A DNA stretch of 64,000 nucleotides from an uncultured Eubacteriales bacterium. Lineage in GTDB: Bacteria; Bacillota; Clostridia; Oscillospirales; Oscillospiraceae. The stretch spans positions 62,001 through 126,000 of the forward strand of contig UQUO01000003.1 in assembly GCA_900544295.1 (NCBI GenBank). The letters run 5' to 3'. The position numbers and the translations under genes were made by a program. Below the pieces are notes generated by a model. It did not search any database. It had not been told where the DNA came from and saw only the letters and a list, made by a program, of their open reading frames with translations. Positions 1-6,701 of the stretch are shown one piece after another (position 1 is the first letter of the stretch; the number at the start of each line of letters is the position of its first letter).

Positions 1-359
1 AGGAGCGCGGCTATGTCGAGACGCTGTTCGGCCGCCGCCGCCCGGTGCCGGAGCTGAAGGCCTCGAACTTCAACACCCGCAGTTTCGGGGAGCGCGTGGC
101 GCGCAATATGCCCATCCAGGGCACGGCCGCGGATATAATCAAGCTCGCCATGGTGAACGTCCGCCGCAGGCTCCGCGCCGAGGGCATGGAGGCGCGGCTG
201 ATATTGCAGGTCCACGACGAGCTCATTGCCGAGTGCCCGGAGCGTGAGGCGGAGCGCGTCGCCGCGCTGCTGGAGGAGGAGATGGAGCGCGCCGTGACGC
301 TCTCCGTCCCCCTGACCGCAGAAGCGCACAGCGGACATTCATGGGCGGAGGCGCATTGA
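1..359 (+). CDS. polA: DNA polymerase I, C-terminal fragment (5' end outside window)
   Basis: Only the last 118 codons are present, read in frame from base 3, with a TGA stop at 357-359. The fragment carries the end of the family A polymerase palm/fingers: an RNMPIQGTAADIIK stretch and the motif C signature LQVHDEL, whose aspartate and glutamate sit at the polymerase active site. Known role: gap filling and Okazaki fragment processing. The next gene starts 1 base after the stop, so the two are probably co-transcribed. Whether the 3'-5' or 5'-3' exonuclease domains are present cannot be seen. Confidence 0.95.
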   Translation, partial: ERGYVETLFGRRRPVPELKASNFNTRSFGERVARNMPIQGTAADIIKLAMVNVRRRLRAEGMEARLILQVHDELIAECPEREAERVAALLEEEMERAVTLSVPLTAEAHSGHSWAEAH

Positions 360-360
360 C

Positions 361-1182
361 ATGGTGACATTTGAAGAAGCCGCCGCGATGCTGGACGAGG
401 CCGTGGACGCGCTGCCGCAGGAGATATTCAACAAGCTCAACGGCGGCGTGAACCTCCTGCCCGCCCGCCGCACGGACGAGAACGGCCTGCTGGTCATGGG
501 CATGTACTTCGTGGACCAGATGGGCCGACACGTGGAGATATATTACGGCTCCTTCCGGGAGCGCTACGCCGCCGCCGCTCCCGAGCGCTGGCGCCGGGAG
601 CTGACGCGCACGCTCAAACACGAGCTGACGCACCACATCGAAAACCTGGCCTATGACCGCAGCCTGGAGCGCTGGGACGCGGAGCACGTGGCGCAGCTGC
701 TCCAGGGCCTGGAGGACGAGCCGCTGGAGGCGGAGAGCATCCTCTTTGTGGACGCGGACGGCGCCGGCCTTGCGGCGATAGCCTGCGCGATGTTCGAGCA
801 GGCGGCGCGGGATGAGGGCTGTCCGGAGCTGAGGGCGGGTTTCGCCTCGGCGGGTGAGCCTGTGCCCGCCCCGGAGCCGAAGGCCGTGAAGGCCGCGGCG
901 AAATACGGTCTCGATATCTCAAAGCGCACCACCCGCGCGGCAGACAGGGCCGCGCTGGAGAGCTATGACGTCGCGCTCTGCATGACCGAGGCCCAGGGCG
1001 ACGCACTGGCCGCCCGCTGGCCGGAGTTTGACGAGCGTATCATCTGTCTTGGTGAGACGGATATCACGCCGCCGCGTTTTTCCACGCAGGGCGGCTGGGA
1101 CCGCCTCGCGGACAGGCTGGCGGAGGAAGTGCGCTATCTCCTGGACGAGCTGCTGGGGGAGGACGAAGATGACGATACGTGA
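361..1182 (+). CDS. Zincin-like metallopeptidase fused to a degenerate low-molecular-weight phosphatase domain
   Basis: The protein has 273 residues and two parts. Residues 1-120 resemble the small zincin-like metallopeptidase family, with HELTHHIE at 87-94 giving the HExxH zinc site. Residues 126-265 align by pattern with low-molecular-weight protein tyrosine phosphatases/arsenate reductases: a beta strand ILFV, a loop, then an ALCMTE segment and a C-terminal helix. The expected catalytic loop C-x5-R reads D131-A-D-G-A-G-L137, so both the nucleophilic cysteine and the arginine are missing, and the usual acidic DP motif near 234-238 is also altered. I infer a live or structural zincin with a non-catalytic phosphatase-like partner. 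It lies between polA and rimI, and its end overlaps the rimI start by 14 bases. The substrate is unknown. Confidence 0.75.
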   Translation: MVTFEEAAAMLDEAVDALPQEIFNKLNGGVNLLPARRTDENGLLVMGMYFVDQMGRHVEIYYGSFRERYAAAAPERWRRELTRTLKHELTHHIENLAYDRSLERWDAEHVAQLLQGLEDEPLEAESILFVDADGAGLAAIACAMFEQAARDEGCPELRAGFASAGEPVPAPEPKAVKAAAKYGLDISKRTTRAADRAALESYDVALCMTEAQGDALAARWPEFDERIICLGETDITPPRFSTQGGWDRLADRLAEEVRYLLDELLGEDEDDDT

Positions 1183-1621
1183 CGCCCGGCCCTCAGACGC
1201 GGCAAAGATAGCCGCGCTTGAGCGCGAGTGCTTTTCCCTGCCCTGGCCGGAGGAGATAATCACCTCCCAGCTCAGCGGACCGGGCAAAATAATGCTCGCT
1301 GCCGAGGAGGAGGGAGCCTTCGCTGGCTATATGGGCCTGCAATACGTCCTGGACGAGGGCTATATATCCAACGTCTGCACAGCTCCGGAGCACCGCCGCC
1401 GCGGCGTGGCCTCCGCGCTGATAGACGAGATGATAAGCCGTGCCGCGGCGCTGGAGCTGGCCTTCCTGAGCCTTGAGGTCCGCGCCTCGAACTCGCCCGC
1501 TATAGCCCTCTACCGCGGCAAGGGCTTCGTGGACGTCGGCGTCAGGCCGGGGTACTATGAAAAGCCCGCAGAGGACGCCATAATAATGAATCTCTACATA
1601 AGGAAGGAACCGCAATGCTGA
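1169..1621 (+). CDS. rimI: Ribosomal protein S18-alanine N-acetyltransferase family GNAT
   Basis: A 150-residue GNAT acetyltransferase beginning MTIRDARPSDAAKIAALE. The acetyl-CoA binding loop is EHRRRGVASALI, followed by LEVRASNSPAIALYRGKGF, the usual RimI motif. RimI acetylates the N-terminal alanine of ribosomal protein S18. The ATG at 1169 was chosen over earlier in-frame starts because homology begins there and GGGGGAGGACG lies just upstream. It overlaps the preceding gene by 14 bases and tsaD by 7. This rimI-tsaD pairing is common, but the usual tsaB is not next to it here. Confidence 0.9.
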   Translation: MTIRDARPSDAAKIAALERECFSLPWPEEIITSQLSGPGKIMLAAEEEGAFAGYMGLQYVLDEGYISNVCTAPEHRRRGVASALIDEMISRAAALELAFLSLEVRASNSPAIALYRGKGFVDVGVRPGYYEKPAEDAIIMNLYIRKEPQC

Positions 1622-2616
1622 TTTTAGCCGTTGAATCCTCCTGCGACGAGACCGCAGTCGCCCTCGTCCGGGATGGGAGGGAGCTTGTAACAGACCAGGT
1701 GTTTTCCCAGGCCGACCTGCACGCCGTCTACGGCGGCGTTGTGCCGGAGATAGCCTCGCGCAGCCATGTGGAGGTCATCTCGCTACTTGCGGAGCGCGCG
1801 CTCCAGGTCGCGGGCCTGGAGCGGAAAGATATAGACGCCGTCGCCGTCACCTACGCGCCGGGCCTCATCGGTGCGCTGCTGGTGGGCGTGAACTTCGCCA
1901 AAGCTGCGGCCATGGCCCTGGGCGTGCCGCTCATACCCGTGCACCATATCCGCGGCCATATCGCCGCCAACTATCTCGCCTTCCCGGAGCTGGAGCCGCC
2001 CTTCCTGTGCCTGGCCATATCCGGCGGAAACACGCTCATCGCCGACGTGCGGGACTATACCGATATCCGAATCCTGGGCTCGACGCGGGACGATGCGGCG
2101 GGGGAGTGCTTTGACAAGACCGCGCGCGTCCTCGGCCTGCCCTATCCCGGAGGCAAGCCCCTGGACGAACTCTCGCAGCAGGGCGACGACACGCGCTATG
2201 CCATGCCGCAGTCGCACATAGAGGGCAGCCCCTATGACATGAGCTTCTCCGGCCTCAAGACGGCGGTGATAAACCTGGTCCACGGCGCACAGCAGCGCGG
2301 GGAGGAGATAGACCGCCCGGGCCTCGCCGCCTCGTTCTGCAAGGCCGTGAGCGAGAGCCTCGTGCCGCGCACGATGGCCGCCGCGCGTGAGCTGGGCTAT
2401 AAAAAGATCGTCGTCGCCGGCGGCGTGGCCGCCAATTCCCGCATAAGGCGCGACTTTGCCGCCGCGGCGGAGCGCGAGGGTGCGACTCTGTATATACCTC
2501 CGCTGAAGCTCTGCGGCGACAACGCGGCCATGATAGGCGCCCAGGCGTATTACGAATATCTGGCGGGCAGCACCGCCGGCAGCGACCTGAACGCCTACGC
2601 CACAAAGGAGCTGTAA
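1615..2616 (+). CDS. tsaD: tRNA N6-adenosine threonylcarbamoyltransferase
   Basis: A full-length (333 residues) Kae1/TsaD ASKHA-fold protein. It transfers threonylcarbamoyl from TC-AMP to A37 of ANN-decoding tRNAs, working with TsaB and TsaE. Visible motifs are the N-terminal ESSCDETA, the metal-binding histidines H111 and H115 in HHIRGH, the AISGGNT strand, and the C-terminal CGDNAAMIG. The start overlaps the end of rimI by 7 bases, with an AGGAAGGAAC ribosome-binding region inside rimI. tsaB and tsaE are not in this window. radC follows after 3 bases. Confidence 0.97.
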   Translation: MLILAVESSCDETAVALVRDGRELVTDQVFSQADLHAVYGGVVPEIASRSHVEVISLLAERALQVAGLERKDIDAVAVTYAPGLIGALLVGVNFAKAAAMALGVPLIPVHHIRGHIAANYLAFPELEPPFLCLAISGGNTLIADVRDYTDIRILGSTRDDAAGECFDKTARVLGLPYPGGKPLDELSQQGDDTRYAMPQSHIEGSPYDMSFSGLKTAVINLVHGAQQRGEEIDRPGLAASFCKAVSESLVPRTMAAARELGYKKIVVAGGVAANSRIRRDFAAAAEREGATLYIPPLKLCGDNAAMIGAQAYYEYLAGSTAGSDLNAYATKEL

Positions 2617-2619
2617 GAT

Positions 2620-3303
2620 ATGAGCACGCACGATGGACACAGGCAGAGAATGAAGAACGCCTTTGCCGAGCACGGGCTTGAGAGCTTTGACGACGTACAC
2701 GCCCTTGAATTCCTGCTGTTCTACGTCCGTGCGCGCTGCAACACCAATGAGATCGCCCACGAGCTGCTGGACCGTTTCGGCTCGCTGGACGCCGTTTTCG
2801 AGGCCTCGGTGGAGGAACTCTCGAATGTCGATGGCGTGGGCCGGGAGACGGCCATCTTCCTGCGCCTTATACCGGAGGTCAGCCGGCGCTATATGATGAG
2901 CCGGCGCAAGATGACAACGATAAACGACACGCGGGACGCCTGCGAGTATTTCCGGCCGCTGTTCATGTTTGCCCGCACGGAGCGCATCTTTGTCCTGCTG
3001 CTGGACAATATGCTCCGCGTCCTGAGCTGCCGGGAGCTGGGCAGGGGCAGCCTGGATTTTGTGAACATGAACGTGCGCAGCGTGGTGGAAATGGTGGTGA
3101 ACTACCGCGCGAGCCGTGTGATCCTGGCGCATAATCACCCCGGCGGAGGTATAACTCCGTCGCCGGACGACTATGTGTCCACGGAGATGCTGGAGAAGGC
3201 CCTGGGCGGTTTCGGCGTCCAGCTGCTTGACCACATAATCGTCAGCGGCGTCCAAGCGGGCTCCATCTTCAAGGCAAACCGGGACTACCGGCAGATAGTA
3301 TGA
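2620..3303 (+). CDS. radC: RadC family JAMM-domain protein
   Basis: A 227-residue RadC/UPF0758 protein. An N-terminal helix-hairpin-helix region (about 45-90, with SNVDGVGRETA) precedes a JAB/MPN domain with the zinc motif H171-x-H173-P...S181-x2-D184. RadC was historically linked to DNA repair, but its biochemical role is unsettled. The start has AAAGGAG upstream. This is the last gene of the polA-rimI-tsaD-radC run; a GC-rich inverted repeat and a long non-coding stretch follow. Confidence 0.93.
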   Translation: MSTHDGHRQRMKNAFAEHGLESFDDVHALEFLLFYVRARCNTNEIAHELLDRFGSLDAVFEASVEELSNVDGVGRETAIFLRLIPEVSRRYMMSRRKMTTINDTRDACEYFRPLFMFARTERIFVLLLDNMLRVLSCRELGRGSLDFVNMNVRSVVEMVVNYRASRVILAHNHPGGGITPSPDDYVSTEMLEKALGGFGVQLLDHIIVSGVQAGSIFKANRDYRQIV

Positions 3304-3736
3304 ACGGATTCCTTCATATTGCGCCTTCCGAGCGGAATGAGGCGGCCTTCGCGGTTGTTATGTAAAGGATTTTTAAAATCCCGCGGGGCCGCCGCTTTCG
3401 ATCCAGGGATTGGCAATAAATGCAAATAATCGCTGAAACCCGCGCCGCACAAGGGAAAAACGCTGTTGATAAGCATGTTGAAAGTGTTTATAACTCTGAG
3501 AATAACTTTTCTGCCTTTCATTTATGTAAACGCCGCGTGCGGTTATGCCCCTTGGCTGTCGATGCCGTTAAAGCCCGAAATTGCTAGGCTTTTGAGGCTT
3601 TTCTGCGCCTGTGACCTGGTGCGCAGGGGCGAATTTTGAGCTTTGCCGTCGAAGAGCGTCGCAACTTGTCGCAAAACCGTCACAATTTTTCATTCATCTA
3701 TACTCTCTGTAATCATAGGAATATCAACAATAGCGC
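3304..3736. other. Long intergenic region between radC and tRNA-Thr
   Basis: About 430 bases with no convincing gene and clearly more AT-rich than its surroundings. It holds an imperfect GC-rich inverted repeat just after radC (3341-3393), then an AT-rich stretch at 3410-3540 with four same-strand 9-mers resembling DnaA boxes, and a second half (3540-3720) in which I recognise no structure. A 78-codon reverse-strand open frame crosses the region but has no homology-like features or ribosome-binding site. Confidence 0.6.
3341..3393. repeat. Imperfect inverted repeat downstream of radC
   Basis: The arms GGCGGCC-tt-CGCGG (3341-3354) and CCGCG-gg-GGCCGCC (3381-3393) are nearly perfect complements around an AT-rich loop of about 26 bases. 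It could fold as a hairpin at the 3' end of the radC transcript. There is no T-tract after either arm, so it is not a classic intrinsic terminator. Confidence 0.5.
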
Positions 3737-3765
3737 TTGACTTTGCCCCGTGCCTGTGCTAAAAT
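3737..3765 (+). promoter_or_regulatory. Sigma-A type promoter of tRNA-Thr
   Basis: The -35 TTGACT (3737-3742), a 17-base spacer and the -10 TAAAAT (3760-3765) lie 18 bases before the mature tRNA 5' end. Confidence 0.8.
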
Positions 3766-3783
3766 CCTTAAGCGCGTAAGCGT

Positions 3784-3859
3784 GCTGGCATAGCTCAGTC
3801 GGTAGAGCAGCTGATTCGTAATCAGCAGGTCGTGTGTTCGAGTCACATTGCCAGCTCCA
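3784..3859 (+). tRNA. tRNA-Thr (anticodon CGT)
   Basis: A complete cloverleaf. The acceptor stem is GCTGGCA/TGCCAGC, the D-stem is GCTC/GAGC, and the anticodon stem is GCTGA/TCAGC with loop TTCGTAA (anticodon C3817-G3818-T3819, reading ACG). The variable loop is AGGTC, the T-stem GTGTG/CACAT with loop TTCGAGT, the discriminator T3856, and CCA is encoded at 3857-3859. ACG is a frequent Thr codon in this GC-rich genome. It has its own promoter upstream and a terminator that begins within the CCA. Confidence 0.96.
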
Positions 3860-3893
3860 AACTCCGTCAGGCAACTGGTGGAGTTTTGTTTTT
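3859..3893 (+). terminator. Intrinsic terminator after tRNA-Thr, upstream of birA
   Basis: The stem AAACTCC (3859-3865) / GGAGTTT (3880-3886) has an inner CAG-GCAA-CTG hairpin and is followed by TTGTTTTT. It begins with the last base of the tRNA CCA and ends 12 bases before the birA start codon, so birA would need readthrough or a promoter I do not see. Confidence 0.7.
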
Positions 3894-3905
3894 GGGGGTG
3901 CACTC

Positions 3906-4664
3906 ATGCTGGAGGAGAGCATAAGGGCATATATGGCCGCCAGGGGCAGCGTTTTTGAGGCCCGGGTGTTCGACTGCGTGGACTCGACAAACACCGTCCT
4001 GGCCGCGCTGGCGCGCTCCGGCGCGCCGGAATTTACCGCCGTCATTGCAGGCGCGCAGACTGCGGGACGCGGCAGGGGGGAGCACCGCTTTTTTTCCCCG
4101 GCGGGCTGCGGCGTGTATTTCTCCCTGCTGCTGAGGCCGCGTTTCCCGGCCGTGACGGCGGCCAAGCTCATAACGCCCGCCTGCGCCGTCGCCGCCGCCC
4201 GCGCCATAGAGCGCGCCTCGGGAGAAGCGGCGGGCATCAAGTGGGTGAACGACGTCTTCCTGCGCGGCCGCAAGGTCTGCGGCATCCTCACCGAGGCCGC
4301 GCCCGACGCCGCAGGCGGCCTAGCCTGGGTCATACCCGGCATCGGCATCAACGTGACGCCCCCGCCCGGCGGCTACCCACCCGAGATAGCCTCCACAGCG
4401 GGCGCGGTGTTCTCGGACGCCGCCCCGGAGGACGCCGCCGCAAAACTCGCCGTGGACACGCTCGACGCGCTCATAGGCCTATACAAGGCCATGCCTGAGC
4501 AGCGTTTCCACGCCGAATACCTCAGCCGCCTGACCCTTCTGGGCAGGGAAGTATCCCTTCCGGATGGCGTGCACGGCACGGTCACGGGTATAGACACCGA
4601 CTTCCGCCTCCTGGTCAGCAGCGGCGGAAAGCAGCTGGCCCTGGACTCGGGCGAGATAACTTGA
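3906..4664 (+). CDS. birA: Biotin--[acetyl-CoA-carboxylase] ligase, catalytic domain only
   Basis: A 252-residue biotin protein ligase that activates biotin as biotinyl-AMP and attaches it to carrier proteins such as acetyl-CoA carboxylase. The ATP/biotin loop GRGRGEH is at 54-60, followed by the conserved KWVNDVFLRGRKVCGILTE segment and a small C-terminal domain. It lacks the N-terminal helix-turn-helix of bifunctional BirA repressors, so it should be an enzyme only. The ATG at 3906, after GGGGGTG, was chosen because the longer frame would begin inside the tRNA. Confidence 0.93.
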   Translation: MLEESIRAYMAARGSVFEARVFDCVDSTNTVLAALARSGAPEFTAVIAGAQTAGRGRGEHRFFSPAGCGVYFSLLLRPRFPAVTAAKLITPACAVAAARAIERASGEAAGIKWVNDVFLRGRKVCGILTEAAPDAAGGLAWVIPGIGINVTPPPGGYPPEIASTAGAVFSDAAPEDAAAKLAVDTLDALIGLYKAMPEQRFHAEYLSRLTLLGREVSLPDGVHGTVTGIDTDFRLLVSSGGKQLALDSGEIT

Positions 4665-4678
4665 AGGAGGAACAGCAC

Positions 4679-4849
4679 ATGAACGAGAACAGGCAGGCGA
4701 TAGTAAACAAAACCGTGAAGACCGGGATATCCTTCGGCAGCGCCCTGGCTATGGTGATAAGCTACACCACCTGGCACTCCGTTGGATGGGCCATCCTGCA
4801 CGGACTTCTGAGCTGGGTATACGTTATATATTTTGTTATAAGGTATTAA
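4679..4849 (+). CDS. Small membrane protein, 56 residues, function unknown
   Basis: A very small protein with a polar start (MNENRQAIVNKTVKTG) followed by two hydrophobic stretches, roughly residues 13-29 and 32-54, separated by TWHSVG. It therefore probably spans the membrane as a hairpin or two helices. A strong AAGGAGGA ribosome-binding site precedes the ATG, which supports real translation. It follows birA by 14 bases and ends just before a strong terminator, so it is likely co-transcribed with birA. I recognise no characterised family. Confidence 0.75.
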   Translation: MNENRQAIVNKTVKTGISFGSALAMVISYTTWHSVGWAILHGLLSWVYVIYFVIRY

Positions 4850-4853
4850 AAAA

Positions 4854-4878
4854 GCCACCGCCCAGGCGGTGGCTTTTT
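4854..4878. terminator. Bidirectional intrinsic terminator
   Basis: A perfect 9-bp stem GCCACCGCC/GGCGGTGGC with a CA loop is flanked by six A on the left and five T on the right. It can terminate both the birA transcript and the convergent ABC-transporter transcript, which ends at 4888. Confidence 0.92.
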
Positions 4879-4887
4879 CATATCCTG

Positions 4888-5685
4888 TTACGCGCCGAGC
4901 AGCACGCGGTCGTTCGCGAACTCCTTGCCGGAGACGGCGGAGAAGCGTGCGATGAGCTGCTCTACGGTGAGGCGCTTTTTCTCCTCGCCGCTGATGTCTA
5001 GGACGACGCGGCCCTCGTTCATCATGATGAGGCGGTTGCCATAGTTGATGGCGTCGCGCATGTTGTGCGTAACCATGAGCGTCGTGAGGTGGTTCTCGGT
5101 GACGATCTGCTCGGAGAGTTCGAGCACCTTGGCTGCGGTCTTGGGGTCGAGCGCGGCGGTGTGCTCGTCGAGGAGGAGCAGCTTTGGCTGCACCAGCGCG
5201 GCCATGAGCAGGGTAAGCGCCTGGCGCTGACCGCCCGAGAGCAGGCCGGCCTTGGCGGAGAGCCGGTTTTCAAGGCCGAGGTCCAGAGACCGCAGCAGCT
5301 CGCGGTAGTCCTCACGCTCGACCTTGCGGATGCCCCAGCGGAGGGTGCGCCGCTTGCCGCGCCTGGCGGCGAGGGCAAGGTTCTCCTCGATGCCCATCGT
5401 CGGCGCCGTACCCATCATCGGGTCCTGGAATACACGGCCGATGAACGCTGCACGTTTGTACTCAGGCAGCTTGGTGATGTTGCGCCCGTCTATCGTGATG
5501 CTTCCGGAATCGACTGAGAAGGCGCCGGCGATGGCGTTGAGCATGGTGCTCTTGCCCGCGCCGTTGCCGCCGATGACGGTGACGAAGTCGCCGTCGTTGA
5601 GGGTGAGGTTCAGGTCAAAGAGCGCGGTCTTGGCGTTCACCGTCCCGGGGTAGAAGGTCTTGCTGATATGTTTGAGTTCAAGCAT
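4888..5685 (-). CDS. ABC transporter ATP-binding protein (TrpZ-like)
   Basis: A 265-residue ATPase. It has Walker A GGNGAGKST (39-47), Q-loop Q87, signature LSGGQ (149-153), Walker B LLLLDEH (169-175) and switch histidine H207. It resembles the ATPases that pair with PF04392 substrate-binding proteins and one membrane permease, known in streptococci as TrpXYZ. It is the last gene of the operon and overlaps the permease by 8 bases. The aromatic-rich leader peptide upstream of the operon suggests phenylalanine/tyrosine as substrate; the protein itself does not show substrate. Confidence 0.9.
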   Translation of the reverse strand: MLELKHISKTFYPGTVNAKTALFDLNLTLNDGDFVTVIGGNGAGKSTMLNAIAGAFSVDSGSITIDGRNITKLPEYKRAAFIGRVFQDPMMGTAPTMGIEENLALAARRGKRRTLRWGIRKVEREDYRELLRSLDLGLENRLSAKAGLLSGGQRQALTLLMAALVQPKLLLLDEHTAALDPKTAAKVLELSEQIVTENHLTTLMVTHNMRDAINYGNRLIMMNEGRVVLDISGEEKKRLTVEQLIARFSAVSGKEFANDRVLLGA

Positions 5686-6631
5686 TGTTATTCCCCTTTC
5701 CTGCGACCGCGCGGCGGCCTGACATGAGCTTATCCTTCCAATGCGGAATCGCGAGAAACAGCGCGACGATGAGCGCTGTGAGCAGCTTGAGGTCGTTGGT
5801 GTTCAGCCCGAGGCGGAGCACGACCTGGATGACAACGTAATAGAGTATCGCGCCGAGGATGCAGCTTGCGAGCTTCGTGGCGAAGTTGCGCGCCCTGTGG
5901 CCGAGAATGACCTCGCCGATGATGACCGCCGCAAGGCCGATGACGATGGCGCCGCGTCCCATGTCCACGGTGGAACTGCCCTGGTACTGAGCGATAAGCG
6001 CGCCTGCGAGGGCGACTATGCCGTTGGAAATCATGAGGCCGATGACGGCGTTTTTCTCGGTGTTGATGCCCTGGGCGCGGGCCATGTTCCGGTTCGCGCC
6101 GGTGGCGCGTATACCGCAGCCGATCTCGGTGCCGAAGAACCAGTAGAGCAGGCCAACCACCACGGCTGCTATCACCAGGAGCAGCAGGATGGGGTTTCTC
6201 AGCGACAGCTCTCGGACGTAGCGGGAGGAGACGAGAAGGTCGAACTTATCCACGCTTACGGCAAGTGTGGACTGCGTCCCCGCCGTGGTGCCCCAGCCCA
6301 TAATGCGCAGATTTATTGAATACAGCGCTAGCTGGGTGAGTATACCGGCTAGTATGGCCGGGATACCGCATTTGGTGTGGAAGAGGCCTGTGACGAGGCC
6401 CGCGAGCATGCCCACAAGCATGGCTATTATTGTAGCCAGCCAGACGTTCACTCCGCTGACCGTGAGCAGTACGCAGACGGCTCCGCCTGTCGCGAGCGAG
6501 CCGTCAACCGTCAGGTCGGCAATGTCGAGCACCCGGTAGGTGATGTATACGCCGATAGCCATAACGCCCCACATGAGGCCCTGGCCCACGGAGCCGGGCA
6601 GCCCGTTCAGCAGCGATTGCAAGAACTCCAT
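5678..6631 (-). CDS. ABC transporter permease (TrpY-like, BPD_transp_2 type)
   Basis: A 317-residue polytopic membrane protein with about nine hydrophobic segments, of the branched-chain amino acid/sugar permease superfamily. Characteristic stretches are VYITYRVLDIADLTVDGSLA near the N-terminus and IGCGIRATGANRNMARAQGI before a conserved cytoplasmic loop (about 170-190) that should contact the ATPase. The ribosome-binding site GGAGG lies about 10 bases before the ATG. It sits between the binding protein and ATPase genes. A 12-bp perfect hairpin occupies the gap to the binding-protein gene. Confidence 0.9.
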   Translation of the reverse strand: MEFLQSLLNGLPGSVGQGLMWGVMAIGVYITYRVLDIADLTVDGSLATGGAVCVLLTVSGVNVWLATIIAMLVGMLAGLVTGLFHTKCGIPAILAGILTQLALYSINLRIMGWGTTAGTQSTLAVSVDKFDLLVSSRYVRELSLRNPILLLLVIAAVVVGLLYWFFGTEIGCGIRATGANRNMARAQGINTEKNAVIGLMISNGIVALAGALIAQYQGSSTVDMGRGAIVIGLAAVIIGEVILGHRARNFATKLASCILGAILYYVVIQVVLRLGLNTNDLKLLTALIVALFLAIPHWKDKLMSGRRAVAGKGNNNA

Positions 6632-6660
6632 TACATTTAATCCTCCATGCGCGGTGGTAT

Positions 6661-6688
6661 CCGGGAGGGCGGGGGCCCGCCCTCCCGG
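6661..6688 (-). other. Intergenic GC-rich hairpin inside the ABC operon
   Basis: A perfect 12-bp stem, CCGGGAGGGCGG/CCGCCCTCCCGG with a 4-base loop, lies between the binding-protein stop (6702) and the permease start (6631). There is no T-tract. Such hairpins in ABC operons commonly protect the 3' end of the binding-protein message, giving more binding protein than permease; that role is inferred here. Confidence 0.7.
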
Positions 6689-6701
6689 GCTAAGTCGGGA
6701 A

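Noticed and set aside
3464-3505. The DnaA-box-like cluster as the replication origin
   Set aside because: dnaA, dnaN, rpmH and rnpA are not near, and the boxes are degenerate; kept only as a possible DnaA-binding site.
3285-3521. A 78-codon minus-strand open frame after radC
   Set aside because: No ribosome-binding site, no recognisable motif, and it overlaps the radC end and the inverted repeat.
3834-3905. An N-terminal extension of birA starting at a GTG inside the tRNA
   Set aside because: It would translate the tRNA T-arm and the terminator; the ATG at 3906 has a ribosome-binding site and matches the family start.
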